Shown here: piece after piece, positions 10,178-21,070 of the stretch
How the letters are laid out: each line of letters opens with the position of its first letter
How positions within the stretch are numbered: the first letter of the stretch is position 1
Assembly: GCA_963691705.1 (NCBI GenBank)
Contig: OY829540.1
Coordinates: 1,002,001 to 1,066,000 of the forward strand
Reading direction: 5' to 3'
Source of the DNA: Viola odorata
Taxonomy: Eukaryota; Streptophyta; Magnoliopsida; Malpighiales; Violaceae
Length of the DNA: 64,000 bases
Translations under genes and position numbers: made by a program
Notes under the pieces: generated by a model
What the model was told of the DNA's origin: nothing
Database searches by the model: none
What the model saw: only the letters and a program-made list of their open reading frames with translations

Positions 10178-12014
10178 ATGGAGTCGAGCATTTTGGAAAC
10201 CGTGGGTGTGGAGATCATTGGCGTCATGTCCCCCGTCTCCATCTGCATGCTCCTTGTCGTTCTCATCGTCTACTCCCTCTCCCCTTCCAATCCCTTCTCT
10301 TCCGCCGCATCCGCTCCCCCGATCCGCACCGCCGCTAACCTCGTCTACCTCGAAAACCCCTCCGACTCCGCCGCCCAGAAGTTCGAAGGCTCCCTCCTCA
10401 ATGCCCTCGTCTTTGTTATCCTCATCGCCATCGTCACTTTCCTCCTCGTCCTCTTGTACTACTACAACTGTACCAATTTCTTGAAGAATTACATGCGCTT
10501 CTCCGCTTTCTTCGTCTTAGGTACATTTTTGTATTTCAGCTTCTACTTGCTGCCTACATCTCAGTTCATTCTTATGCTTTCCTCTTCCGGTGAAACGGAT
10601 CCTTTCAATTCGTTTCACGGCATGAATTGTTATCGGTGCTCATCGCGATGTTTCTTGTTGCTTTTGATTTTCATGATCTGAGTAAGTCTGGTCTGTTATG
10701 GTTATGCTACCAATAACTCTAATTCTTTTCTACCATGCTGTCGTGTGTGCTGTCCACGAGTTTGGGTACAATGACAACTCTGGTTTCTTCTAATTTGACG
10801 TTTGTGGTGTTTTGTTCTTTGGTTGGGTTCAGTCATGTTTTCTTCTTTAATGTGTGTTTGTTTCTCCAATTCATGTTTGTGGAGTTCTGTTGCTTTACCT
10901 ATGCAGCATGTTTATGAGCCCATAAACTCAATCACATGTTCTGTGTTGGTTTTAACATTTCCTCCCTTGTTGTTTCATAGGTGCTATGGGCGGATCAATT
11001 TTCTTGTCTATAATTCAGCAATTCTCAATACCCATAGATTCAATTACCTACTCCATTATACTGTTTAATTTTACTATTGTGGGTGTATTATCGGTGTTTT
11101 CAAGTGGGATTCCAATTTTCATAACACAAGGTTATATGGTAGCATTGGGGATAGTTGTGGCAACTTGGTTTACAAAGTTACCGGAGTGGACTACATGGTC
11201 ACTGCTGGTGGCATTGGCAGTATATGATCTGGTGGCAGTTCTGGCTCCTGGGGGGCCACTCAAGATGTTGGTTGAATTAGCCCAAAGCCGAGATGAGGAT
11301 CTCCCAGCATTGGTTTATGAGGCTCGGCCAATAGTTTCTCCAAATCTACCTAATCGCGGTCGGAGTTTGGAGCTTTTGGTTGGCGGGGTTTTGCAATCTG
11401 CATCAGTGGAGATGCAGCCAGTATCAGGTAACAATGTGGATCAAAATGAGAGAGAAATCCGTTTGAGTGCTGAAACTGGTATTGAAGTTGGGAATGCTGG
11501 GAATCCGGCAGTTGCACAGAATAGAGATGAAGTGGAGAGGTCTCCCTTGGTGAGTGTTCTGCAAGAAAGGCACTCAATTAGCAGCGGATCATCAGAATAT
11601 TCAACCGTGGTAGGGAATCAGGAGGCTGAGATTGTTGAAAATGAGGAGATGTCCCCTCTTGTTGAACCGCAGAGAGTGGTAAACGGTAGAGGGGAGGCAA
11701 GAGGCCAGGCAAGAAGGAATCGTTCAGGTAACTCTGTGGTTACCAGTGCCGGTATTAAACTTGGTCTGGGGGATTTCATTTTTTACAGTGTTCTTGTTGG
11801 AAGGGCTGCCATGTATGACCTAATGACAGTGTATGCGTGTTACCTTGCAATTATTTCTGGACTTGGATGCACTCTCATTTTGTTGTCAGTGTGGCGTAGA
11901 GCCCTGCCGGCTCTCCCTATATCAATAGCACTGGGTATCATCTTTTACTTCTTAACTCGATTATTGATGGAACCATATATTGTTGGAACAGCAACGAATC
12001 TGATCATGTTTTGA
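10178..12014 (+). CDS. PSN: Presenilin-like aspartyl protease (gamma-secretase catalytic-subunit family)
   Basis: 458-residue protein in two exons: 10178-10520 and 10981-12014 (intron 10521-10980, GT..AG, phase 1). It starts MESSILETVGVEIIGVM, the typical plant presenilin N-terminus. The two catalytic aspartates are visible: Asp197 in AVYDLVAVL and Asp379 in GLGDFIF. The PALP motif is near residue 425. About nine hydrophobic segments surround a hydrophilic loop (about residues 210-370), and length is normal for plants. It acts as an intramembrane protease subunit in endomembranes; plant substrates are poorly known. The reading frame is intact. Confidence 0.95.
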
Positions 12015-13305
12015 CTGTATTCCTGACTCCTCTTGGAAGAGGATTTTGACATAGTCCAAACATATATACTGATGTTTTAAGGCATGAGTTTTATATCCAG
12101 AGGGATAGTAAGTACTTCCCCTAATCTAATTTGTATTCTGCTGTTCATGTAAGGTTTTAATGTGCATGATTGCTTACTTTTGCAGCCTGAGGCTTCAATG
12201 TGATATACATGCCCATTTGGGTTAAAATGCTAGAAATTTGTTATTTTCTCATTCTAAATCGATCCCGTACTCTGTTTACAATTAGTCGCCACTAATTTTT
12301 TCTTGGAGATTGCCTTCGTTAGGTTTCATCTTCATCAAGACACTCATATTATATCAAGGTTCAAATGTATGGCAAGAAAACAAATTGGATGTTTATGATT
12401 ATTATATTGAACTAATGTTGTATGTGCATATTAGGTTTTTTCCTCCTGCCTACTGGAAAAAATAGACCCATAATTTTTTTAATACAACTGAATGGAAAAA
12501 CACTAGGTGATTACGCTGAAACAATTCGCGGGAATGTAACACCACACATGAAGTAGCGGAAGAAAACCAAACGTAGTGCGTGTTGCGATCGAAGACTATA
12601 TTAGCTAAACCATCCACAACCGCTTTAACTTCATGATAAGTATCTATGATATGAACTATCCAAGGGAATCATAGAAGATTGGGAATGGAGTCAATCAATA
12701 ACTTGTTTCTAGTAATAGCTTGAACAACACTTTTATTCATATTCAATCGGGAAATGTTAAAAAAACTATTTGAGCGACTTTAATTCTTAACAACTATACC
12801 CTAAATTTAAAATGACCTTAATACTTATTTGACTCCTATTTAAAAGATTTTATTTTTAGTTAAGAAATGATAAGGAGAATAATGTGGAAATTAAAAAAAT
12901 TAAAAACATAACGTGGAGAATATTCTTTAGTTATTTTTTTTATTTTTTTTATTTTTAACGTCATCAAAAAGTAAGACGTTTTTATAAAGAATCAAATAAA
13001 TTTAGATGCAATTTTGAAATTAGGATGTGCTTGAAAATATTATCGTATGTGAGATTTAAATTAAACAAATTGTAAACTAGATGTGTGATTCATAAAGTGT
13101 ATTTATTCATATTTATATAATTGTTTTTCTTTCCGCTCGTTAAATGTATGTTTAACATTTTTTTTTAATATTTATATGTATATGACTTGCATATTGTTTT
13201 GTTGTGAGAAATGTTAAAACTTGGTCCTTTAATACTTATAATCCGCAGATGAATCCGGCCAATTCTAGTTAATTCAACCATATTTTTAAAAAAAGTGTAA
13301 GAGAA
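12015..13305. other. Intergenic with a probable RNase H-like retroelement scrap
   Basis: On the minus strand about 12500-12770 reads in broken frames like the end of a LINE RNase H domain (HEVKAVVDGLANIVFD, resembling the usual xxEANxVADxLAxxA pattern). The remainder is AT-rich with no gene seen. Confidence 0.3.
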
Positions 13306-15402
13306 ATGTCAGGCGGTGGCGCTCTATCTCTACCGGACGAGCTGTGGAGACAAATTCTGGAAAACGGAACACGAAACTCAAAATTCACCTACAAAGATCT
13401 CTGCTGCATCTCCATCTCCTGCAGGCGACTTCACCGTTTGTCCTGTGAAGACTCACTCTGGTCCCACCTCCTCTCCTCCGATTTCCCTCATCCCTCTCAT
13501 TCTTACACTATCCCCACCGCCTCAGTCTACGCCACCAACCACCCACCCCCCTCCGCCAAGTCCGCTTACAAAATCAGGTGATTTCTCCATCGCTTCTTTT
13601 TCCTTTCTTATCAAAGTAGCTTTGATTTTATTCTCCATTCTCTTATTTATGGGCCTTTCTGCTTTCTTGTCCTTAGGTTTGAGAAAGATAGAATGAGAAA
13701 AATCGCAGCTCATAGGAGGGCAGTGCTTAGGAAAGAGAGTGAGGTTTTTGAGCGTGAGAGGAGAGTCAGTGAGATCGCAAGCAGGTTACTCCAAGAAAAT
13801 GAGAAGTCGCTAGCCTCCTTCACTGAGCTGTCTAACTTGCACAAGGTCAGGTAATCCAAATGCATAAAAAAAACTAATCGATTTTACTCCCTATACTATT
13901 ATTCAGTTCTATTGTAAACCCAGCAAGTTTGAGGTGCCAATTGTTTCCTCTGTGAAAATGAAATTGTAACTGGTTTTTGCATTCCTTAGGCAGGCATCCG
14001 TGGCATTAAATGTGTGGCAACCGGCGGTAGTTAGGGGTAGGCAAAAGGAAATAGTGGAGCAATGCCCTGTTCCTTTCGAATCTAGAGTTCATTCCCTTGA
14101 GATGGAACTTAAGCTTTGCAAGCAACAAATAGCGGGCCTTGATAAAGCATATGTGAGTTTTGAGCTCTTATCTTTGAATCCTAATCAGTTATGACTCAGT
14201 TATGGCTGGGCATTTAGAGGTATGCAAATGACGCCTTAACAATGTTTGTCTCAGAAAGATGAGAAGCGACGGCTTGAAATTGTGAAGGAAGAGGTGGCAT
14301 CCATGAAGTATCATCCATTACGAGATTATAGCTTGGCAAGTAGTCAGGCTGCTGAAAGTAATAAGCGAGTGAAGAAGTTGAAAACATGTGGCAACTGTGA
14401 GTCTCTTCCTCGTCTTTTGAATGTCAAATAGAAATGTTTGTTTGGTACTATGTTTTAGTTAAAGCATTCTTCTACTTGTATCCTATCTTGTTTGATTCTT
14501 ACTTTCTGTGGTGTGTCAAATTATTGTTATTTTATGGTCGAATTATTTGGGCAGGTACCATTTTTAGATCTGTACTTTTGTTGTTTTATGTCATTTGACA
14601 GTCAATCATGATTTTTTTTCTCATATTGTCATTTGGTTACCTTGGACACATCCAGAATGTCTCATTTTGCAATTTTCATATGTCGAGTGCTTCATACTTC
14701 ACAAAGTTAGATCGATAGCTTTGTTGTCCTACACTGCTTCTTATTTGTTGAACAATTTCTTGATGTATTGTTCTTTAATAGCTAAAGAACACAAACTTGA
14801 CTTCGATGGTTAGCTATCAAGCAAAGCTCATTGGCCTCCAGGGTAGTTCTTTTGTTATGCAAGGAAGTTCTCATGGAACTAGTGTCCAACTCAGGGTTGA
14901 GTGACATTGCTCAATTCACTGGCTCCCCTGACATCCCCACTCGACCATGTCAACATCCTCATGACCTCTATTAAGCCTACGATAAATCAGCTTATACTAC
15001 ATTTCTCTCATCATCCTGTCTCCATTCTCACATGATGAAACTAATTCTGTTCATTTGAAACAAAAAGCCACAGAAAAGGTGATTCATGTGTTTAATGCGC
15101 TTGCACTTAGTAAAACAATTGGTAATGGAAACTTTGTTTTTGCTAGGGCTATTTTTCCTTTTGTTTGATGATAAATGGTCATTTATTTTCTGTAAAGATT
15201 TTATAATAAGTTTATTGAGTAAGTTTTAAGGGGATTTTCCATTGATAGCATTAGTAGTGTATTTTATTTTATGTTATTTTTATTCAATCATTGCAACTGC
15301 TTATCTCTCCTTTCCGCAATTCCTCCTCTCTCTGGGTCTTGGTTAATAAAATTATTAAGTATGTTGTTAATTTTCTCTACAGTTTCTGGGAAAAAAAGGT
15401 AA
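13306..15402 (+). CDS. SKIP24: F-box protein SKIP24-like
   Basis: Predicted 256 residues from five exons: 13306-13577, 13677-13850, 13990-14152, 14255-14396 and 15383-15402. The phases join cleanly. The N-terminus LPDELWRQILENG followed by DLCCISISCRRLHRLSCEDSLW is an F-box, which docks to SKP1 in an SCF ubiquitin ligase. The middle is a basic coiled coil (RFEKDRMRKIAAHRRAVLRK), followed by the conserved blocks QASVALNVWQP and MKYHPLRDY, as in Arabidopsis SKIP24. The last mini-exon (ending SGKKR) needs a 986-base intron. Without that splice the ORF would stop at 14431, so the extreme C-terminus is the least certain part. Confidence 0.85.
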
Positions 15403-16111
15403 ACCATCAAGAGCGAGCATCTGGGAACATCTATCAGACCACTCGAAGTTGCCACTCCATCGTAGCTGATTGCTATGGGTTTCTGGAGAACTTATTGTGA
15501 GACTGAGGAGTTTCTGAACTTTATTAGCTACATGCAATTATTTTGGGTGTAAACCCAGAGGTTATCTCCAGGTCTGCTTTACAGTCCACAAGACTGACTA
15601 ATCCCCTGGTTGAGCTGGGTTGAGGAAGAGTGATGGGTGTAAAAAAGCCTCAAGAGTTTTTGTGATTGGTCGAACTCTCAAGAAGATGAGCAGTAGGCAA
15701 TGCTCGTTGTGAAAGTTCATTTAGAGTCAATGACCCAATGGCACAATTGATTTTATGGGGAATGTTGTATGAGTATTGCCGTTGTTACTGTAAATTAAGT
15801 TCTTTCATTGGCCCTGTTTTTGGGTGGTTGGTAATCAAAGGACGTGTAACCCAGGTTGTAAACGTTGGTGTTAACAACAGTTTCTAATTTTATTATTGGC
15901 GTTATTATAGAATTGTCCGTTCTTGTACTTTGGCGTCCTTGAATCCTGAGAGACAACAGACTATAAGTCTGACCATATGTGGGATGGCATCGTGGCAAAT
16001 GGCTACTGAGATTGGGAACGTCTGAGAATGAGTGGCCCGATAAGTGCAGCCGTGCAGGTCAAGCTTCAAGTGTCAGAAATAGAATCCTTTGTTTTCCTGG
16101 GTAATAAATAA
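15403..16111. other. Intergenic / 3' region of SKIP24
   Basis: No gene seen; likely 3' UTR near the start, then unique non-coding DNA. Confidence 0.4.
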
Positions 16112-16113
16112 TA

Positions 16114-16338
16114 CTTCCTCTGTCCCCAATTAAGTGTCCTAAAAAAATTAACCACGTATTTCAAAAAAATCGAATGATTCACTATTTGATATCAAAAAAT
16201 TTCGTACTTTTTTTCGAACGTACGCTAATCCTTAACATACTTAAATTATGAGCAAAATTATCTCAAATAGTGAGTAATTCAATTTTCTTAAAATGCATGC
16301 CAAACTTTTTTAGGACACTTAATTGTGAACGGAGGGAG
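16114..16338. mobile_element. Stowaway-like MITE
   Basis: 225-bp element flanked by TA (16112-16113 and 16339-16340). The ends are inverted: CTTCCTCTGTCCCCAATTAA on the left, and on the right the complement of CTCCCTCCGTTCACAATTAA. Both arms continue into GTGTCCTAAAAAA. The TA target and CTCCCTCCGT-type ends are the hallmark of Stowaway (Tc1/mariner) MITEs. No coding capacity. Confidence 0.85.
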
Positions 16339-16340
16339 TA

Positions 16341-17450
16341 CTAGTTAGTCCATTTTCTATAGGTGAGTGGGCCTTGCCACAGGGCGGCATTTCGGCCGCG
16401 TTCTCGTCAATAGAAGTATATATATATAAAGCATTAACTGTTTAATATTGTGCAATGGTGGAGTAACACGTATCAATCTATCAATTGTGGGTACTCCTAT
16501 TTTTGTAATTTTTAGGGGCGTGACATTCGATGAAAATCTGCTCTGTTTCAGTGGAAGTGTGAGTATATAAGTAAAGTAATTGCTGGAAAAGGTGGAGCGG
16601 GGTTGATGTTGAGATGAGAAGAAATGCATACAATTATAGGTGTGTGAGCCTGTGAATTTAGCTGGCTGTCCAACTTCAACAGCAACCTTGCTAGTAGTCT
16701 CGTCCTTCCAGGTTAAATGATAAATTATTATTAATGGATGGGAGTGGAGGGAGTGGAGTAGTACTGGTAGTGTAGTATATTTAGGGTTATATTCCACTCT
16801 CACCTGAATCTCATAGTTATAGTCGTATAACCATATAGGTGAGGTGAGGTGGTAATAATAATAATAGAGGAACTGGTAACCGGTAACTGGTAACTGGTAA
16901 GGGTACTAGTAGTAGATAGGAGGAGTATGAAATTTATGATATTATAGCTTTGGAAGGTGAAAGGCAGCTGTTGTGGCACGTGAGGCCAGCCAGAAAGAAA
17001 GAAAGAAAGAAAGAAATAATATTTCAACTTCCCTTCTGACTCTTCTGACTTTGGGTTGCTTGTTGCTCTCTAACACATTGACTATATTACATGGTCATTT
17101 TACATAGGAACATATACTCTTTGTTGAAGTTATTTATTAGCGTTTAATGTAAAGGCAAGGTGAGTCAGCATGGTAGATCATTCATTTCTCTTCTTGCCCT
17201 TGTAAAGAAAGGAAAAACTTTGCTTTTGCTTAAATGCCTTATAATTGCTTAATTTCCCTCCCTCATCTTTAAAACTCACCTCTCCTCTCCCTTTTTCCTC
17301 ATCATGTTTATATATACACACACATATACACAAACACTCACATGGGCATATTTGGCCATGCCACTATTTGAAGGGTAAGAGGCTGAGAGGCAAGAGGAGA
17401 GGGAAAAGACTAGAACAGAGAAATCAAGAAACTAGTAATTAACGAGGCAT
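16341..17450 (+). promoter_or_regulatory. Upstream region of the MYB gene with simple repeats
   Basis: Contains a 7-bp minisatellite of GGTAACT-type units at about 16868-16900 and an AAAG microsatellite (five or more units) at about 16993-17017. The final 100 bases before the ATG at 17451 look like a purine-rich leader. The minus-strand ORFs here are low-complexity and not credible genes. Confidence 0.4.
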
Positions 17451-19129
17451 ATGGGGAGACCTCCCTGCTGTGATAAAGTTGGGATCAAGAAAGGTCCATG
17501 GACCCCTGAGGAGGACATCATCTTAGTTTCTTACATCCAAGAGCATGGTCCTGGTAATTGGAGATCAGTCCCTACGAACACTGGTAAGTAATTGTTTATT
17601 TCCTAGCTAGGATTATTATTATATATTGAGGACTCCATCTGAGTTTGCATGAGATGATTTGAGGATTGATTGTGTGTATAACATAAGCTATGCATGTTTC
17701 CTTGCAATCTAATTAATTAATGGATTTGGTGAGAGAAATATTGAAGGGCTGTTGAGGTGTAGCAAGAGTTGCAGGCTGAGATGGACAAATTACCTGAGAC
17801 CAGGGATTAAGAGAGGCAACTTCACTGCTCATGAAGAAGGGATGATCATTCACTTGCAAGCTTTATTGGGTAACAAGTAATCCTCTCATCAATATTCTTT
17901 CTTTCTTTCTTTCTATCTATAACACTCCTCCTCCTCTCTTTTATCATTCTCCATCAATATCAATTTCCCTATTTCTTTCTCTTCTTTTCTTTCATTCCTT
18001 GCTAATTAATTTTTGTTTTTTTCTTTCGGTCTATAGATGGGCTGCCATAGCTTCATACCTTCCACAAAGAACAGATAATGACATCAAGAATTACTGGAAC
18101 ACCCACCTGAAGAAGAAGCTAAAGAAGTTGCAATCATCCTCAGCTGCTAATTTAGATGATGAGATGCCTGATGATCAACACCATTTATTAGATCAGTCTT
18201 GCAGTACTGCTACTCATCATCATCATCACCATCATCATCATCCTGATCACTTCTTCTCGTCAAAGGCCAGCCTCTTCAGTACCGAGTACAGATCATCAAA
18301 TTCCACCACCACTACTACTACTAATTCCTCATCAACCGCCAGACTAATTAACTGCAGTACCAATTCCTCCTCCTCCACCACATATGCATCCAGCACAGAG
18401 AACATCTCTCGCCTCCTTGAAGGTTGGATGAGATCATCATCATCATCATCCGCCCCACAATATAATAGTAAGTCTGCAGCAGCAGCAGCTCATCCTTCCA
18501 CAAAAGGTGATGCTGTTGGTGAAGCTAGTAGTTGTGGTAGGAGGAATTCACTATTAATATTGCCAAATATTACAAGTAGCACTTCTCTTGATAATAACGT
18601 GGTCTACAAGGAAAAATTAGAAGATGAGGAAGATCATGATGAAGATCTCATCTCCCATGAGGAGTTTGAGTCTATTCTGTCACTCGATCACCACCACCAT
18701 CATCATCATCACCACAACTTTATTACTACGACGACTACCAGTGCTACTAATAATGGTAATGTTGCAATATGGGAGAAGTCCAGTCCTCCTCCTGCTCCTT
18801 CTGCTCCTGCCACTGATGATGATAATTCTGCTGCTGCTTCTTCATTATTAAAGGCAAACTGTACTCGTCAAAGTAATTCTGCAAGTGATGATCATGACCA
18901 TATAAATATTATTGATCATCATGAACACAAGAACCATCATCATGACGACTACGATATATTGGCAGATGATGAGAAGAATAAGGTACTACTGATCCACCAC
19001 ACATCTTCTGCTGCTGCTGCTGCTCCACCATTATCATTTCTTGAAAAGTGGCTCTTGGATGAAACTTCTGCTGCCGCTGCTCCTGCTCCTCAAGTTGAAG
19101 AAATTATGGAACTCCCTGCAATATTCTGA
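17451..19129 (+). CDS. R2R3-MYB transcription factor, subgroup 1 (MYB60/MYB94/MYB96/MYB306 group)
   Basis: 451 residues from exons 17451-17583, 17747-17876 and 18037-19129, with the classic two-intron R2R3 pattern. It begins [21 protein letters not shown]2 spans about residues 14-61 ([10 protein letters not shown]...GNWRSVP) and R3 about 67-112 ([20 protein letters not shown]...[15 protein letters not shown]), with the regular Trp spacing. The C-terminal half keeps the group motifs [10 protein letters not shown] and [10 protein letters not shown]. It is unusually long, because runs of His (about residues 148-156 and 306-314), Ser, Thr and Ala are inserted. This group regulates stomatal, cuticular wax and drought responses; which member this is cannot be settled here. 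Confidence 0.93.
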
Positions 19130-19364
19130 TCATATATACCGCATTCATTGATCTTTTTCTTTCTTTCTTTTTTAAGTTGTCACCTTCAAATCTCAATGGA
19201 TCAAAGATCCAAAAAAAAAGAAGGAAAAAATTATGCTTAAATCTTAATTTTAGTTGGGATTCCGAGAAAGTTGGGATCTCTTAATTTGCAACTTGTAATT
19301 AGCTTTGGATTAATTAGTAATTTGTCTTTCTGCTGATCTGGAGACCGATAAAATTGGCAACAAT

Positions 19365-19485
19365 TATTAATCAGTTGACCGGTCAATAAAATTCAACAAG
19401 TAGTCATCTCATTAATTACTTGAATTTTTAATCACATCCGTCTAATTTTATTGAACGGTTCAGATTTTTCTAACATGACTAGAAA
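19365..19485 (+). repeat. Dispersed palindromic repeat, copy A
   Basis: About 120 bp containing CATCCGTCTAATTTTATTGA and an upstream imperfect palindrome around CTCATTAATTAC. It matches copy B at 20925-21070 in reverse orientation, at roughly 85% by eye over some 80 bases. Probably a MITE remnant; the family is not identified. Confidence 0.55.
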
Positions 19486-20740
19486 ATGTTAGAAAATTAA
19501 AAAAGGTCAAGGAAAATATCAAATTAATTAAACTGGGCGTACGCACATATATGTGGATGAATTTGTAAATATTTGTTTGGGTAAAGAAAAGGTGGCTAAA
19601 AGCCAAATAAGAGACACGAGCATGCGCCAATAGGTCACACTCACTACATCATAGGCGAGGCAAACACCAATATTAGTATTGAAATTTTTTATTTATTTTT
19701 TAGCAGATTATTGAATCTATATTGATGGGTAATGAGAAATTAAATGGGTAACGTTTTTTTATGGGAAAAAAGACTTTAATGATATGGGCATATAGTTTAT
19801 TATTGGTCTTACGAATGATAAAAATATTCGCAGGGTTTCAAACTCAAGTTTGAATTCCACCTTTACTTATAAAAAATGGATGAAAAAGATACCTAAAAGA
19901 TAAGAGAAATATGATAAATAGGTTTATCATTTGTTAACTAGCTATTCGGATACATTTATATATGTGAGTGTTTGTATATATTATTACAAGGTACCATCGA
20001 TACGGTTGCTCGTAGAGATGAAATACGAGGAATTATAAGCGCATCAGCGGTAAGTATTTCTAACTGTTGGTGATTGCCAAATAGTGCTAAAATATTACTA
20101 TTCTTAATGCTTTTAAATACGTGTCATCATCCTGCATCATGTGCATCATGATGTACCCAAAAATTACTCGTGTTTGTACGTATATGCTAATTTGTTTTTC
20201 ATTAAAATGGTTAATTAGATAGGCACATATATAGTAATGAATGAATGAATTAATTTGCTACCTACTTTTGCCGCCAGTCGACTTCAGGAAGAGGGAGGCT
20301 ATATATTACTTACTAATACCTACTTATATGTATATGTAAGCTCATGAGAGTATATATATATATGCCAGATCATGGTAATCTGTGGAAACAAGAAAAGTGC
20401 TGGGGCTTGTTCATGTGGTAGATGTGATCACTAAAAGGATTAGGGTTCTTGTGCGTGTTTTGTCACTCACGAATCTCAATCCTACTGTTAATTGATTATT
20501 GTGTTTGAAGAAGTTATAATCGTAATTAGAGGTGATGATATATGTACGATTACAATTATTAGTAAAATGATGAGATGGATGATAATATGTGTCACGAAAG
20601 TCTTGCATGGAAGATGATGTTAAAAAAAATGGGAATGGGTAACTGATATACGTGAGAAGAGGCGAGAGGAGGTGAGTGCTTTTTGGAAAGATGATGTAGT
20701 AGCTATACAGCCTATACTTATATTATAAACGAGAGGATGA

Positions 20741-20770
20741 GGATGAGGATGAGGATGAGGATGAGGATGC
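20741..20770. repeat. GAGGAT hexanucleotide minisatellite
   Basis: About five to six tandem copies of a 6-bp GATGAG unit. Non-coding; the minus-strand ORF it creates (a Pro-His repeat) is not a gene. Confidence 0.8.
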
Positions 20771-20924
20771 ATGTGATATTTCATGTCCTTTCGGTGATAT
20801 GTGATAGAGATGTTAATTTGTATATCAGCTACAAATCTCTCACAGGATACACCCATCAAACCCCTTTTGCTTATATTTTTCGATCGGTCCCTCCCGGGAT
20901 CCGGCTCTTCTAATTTTTCTTAAA

Positions 20925-21070
20925 ACATGACCAGTCATGTTAAAAGAATCTGAACCATTCAATAAAATTAGACGGATGAGATTAAAAATTCAAATCATTA
21001 ATGAGTTGATCAATCAATAAAATTTAACAAATGGTCAACTCATTAATTACTTAAAATTTTTAATCTCATC
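20925..21070 (-). repeat. Dispersed palindromic repeat, copy B
   Basis: Reverse-oriented partner of copy A. It carries the complement of CATCCGTCTAATTTTATTGA at about 20960 and is itself palindromic, with ATTAATGAGTTGA facing TCAACTCATTAAT. Confidence 0.55.

Noticed and set aside
18624..18851. 75-residue + strand ORF
   Set aside because: Shadow of the triplet-repeat-rich MYB exon 3 in another frame.
20741..20770. CRISPR-like array
   Set aside because: Units are 6 bp with no spacers, in a plant genome; it is a minisatellite.
20620..20859. ORF with a Pro-His repeat
   Set aside because: Produced by the GAGGAT minisatellite; no gene context.
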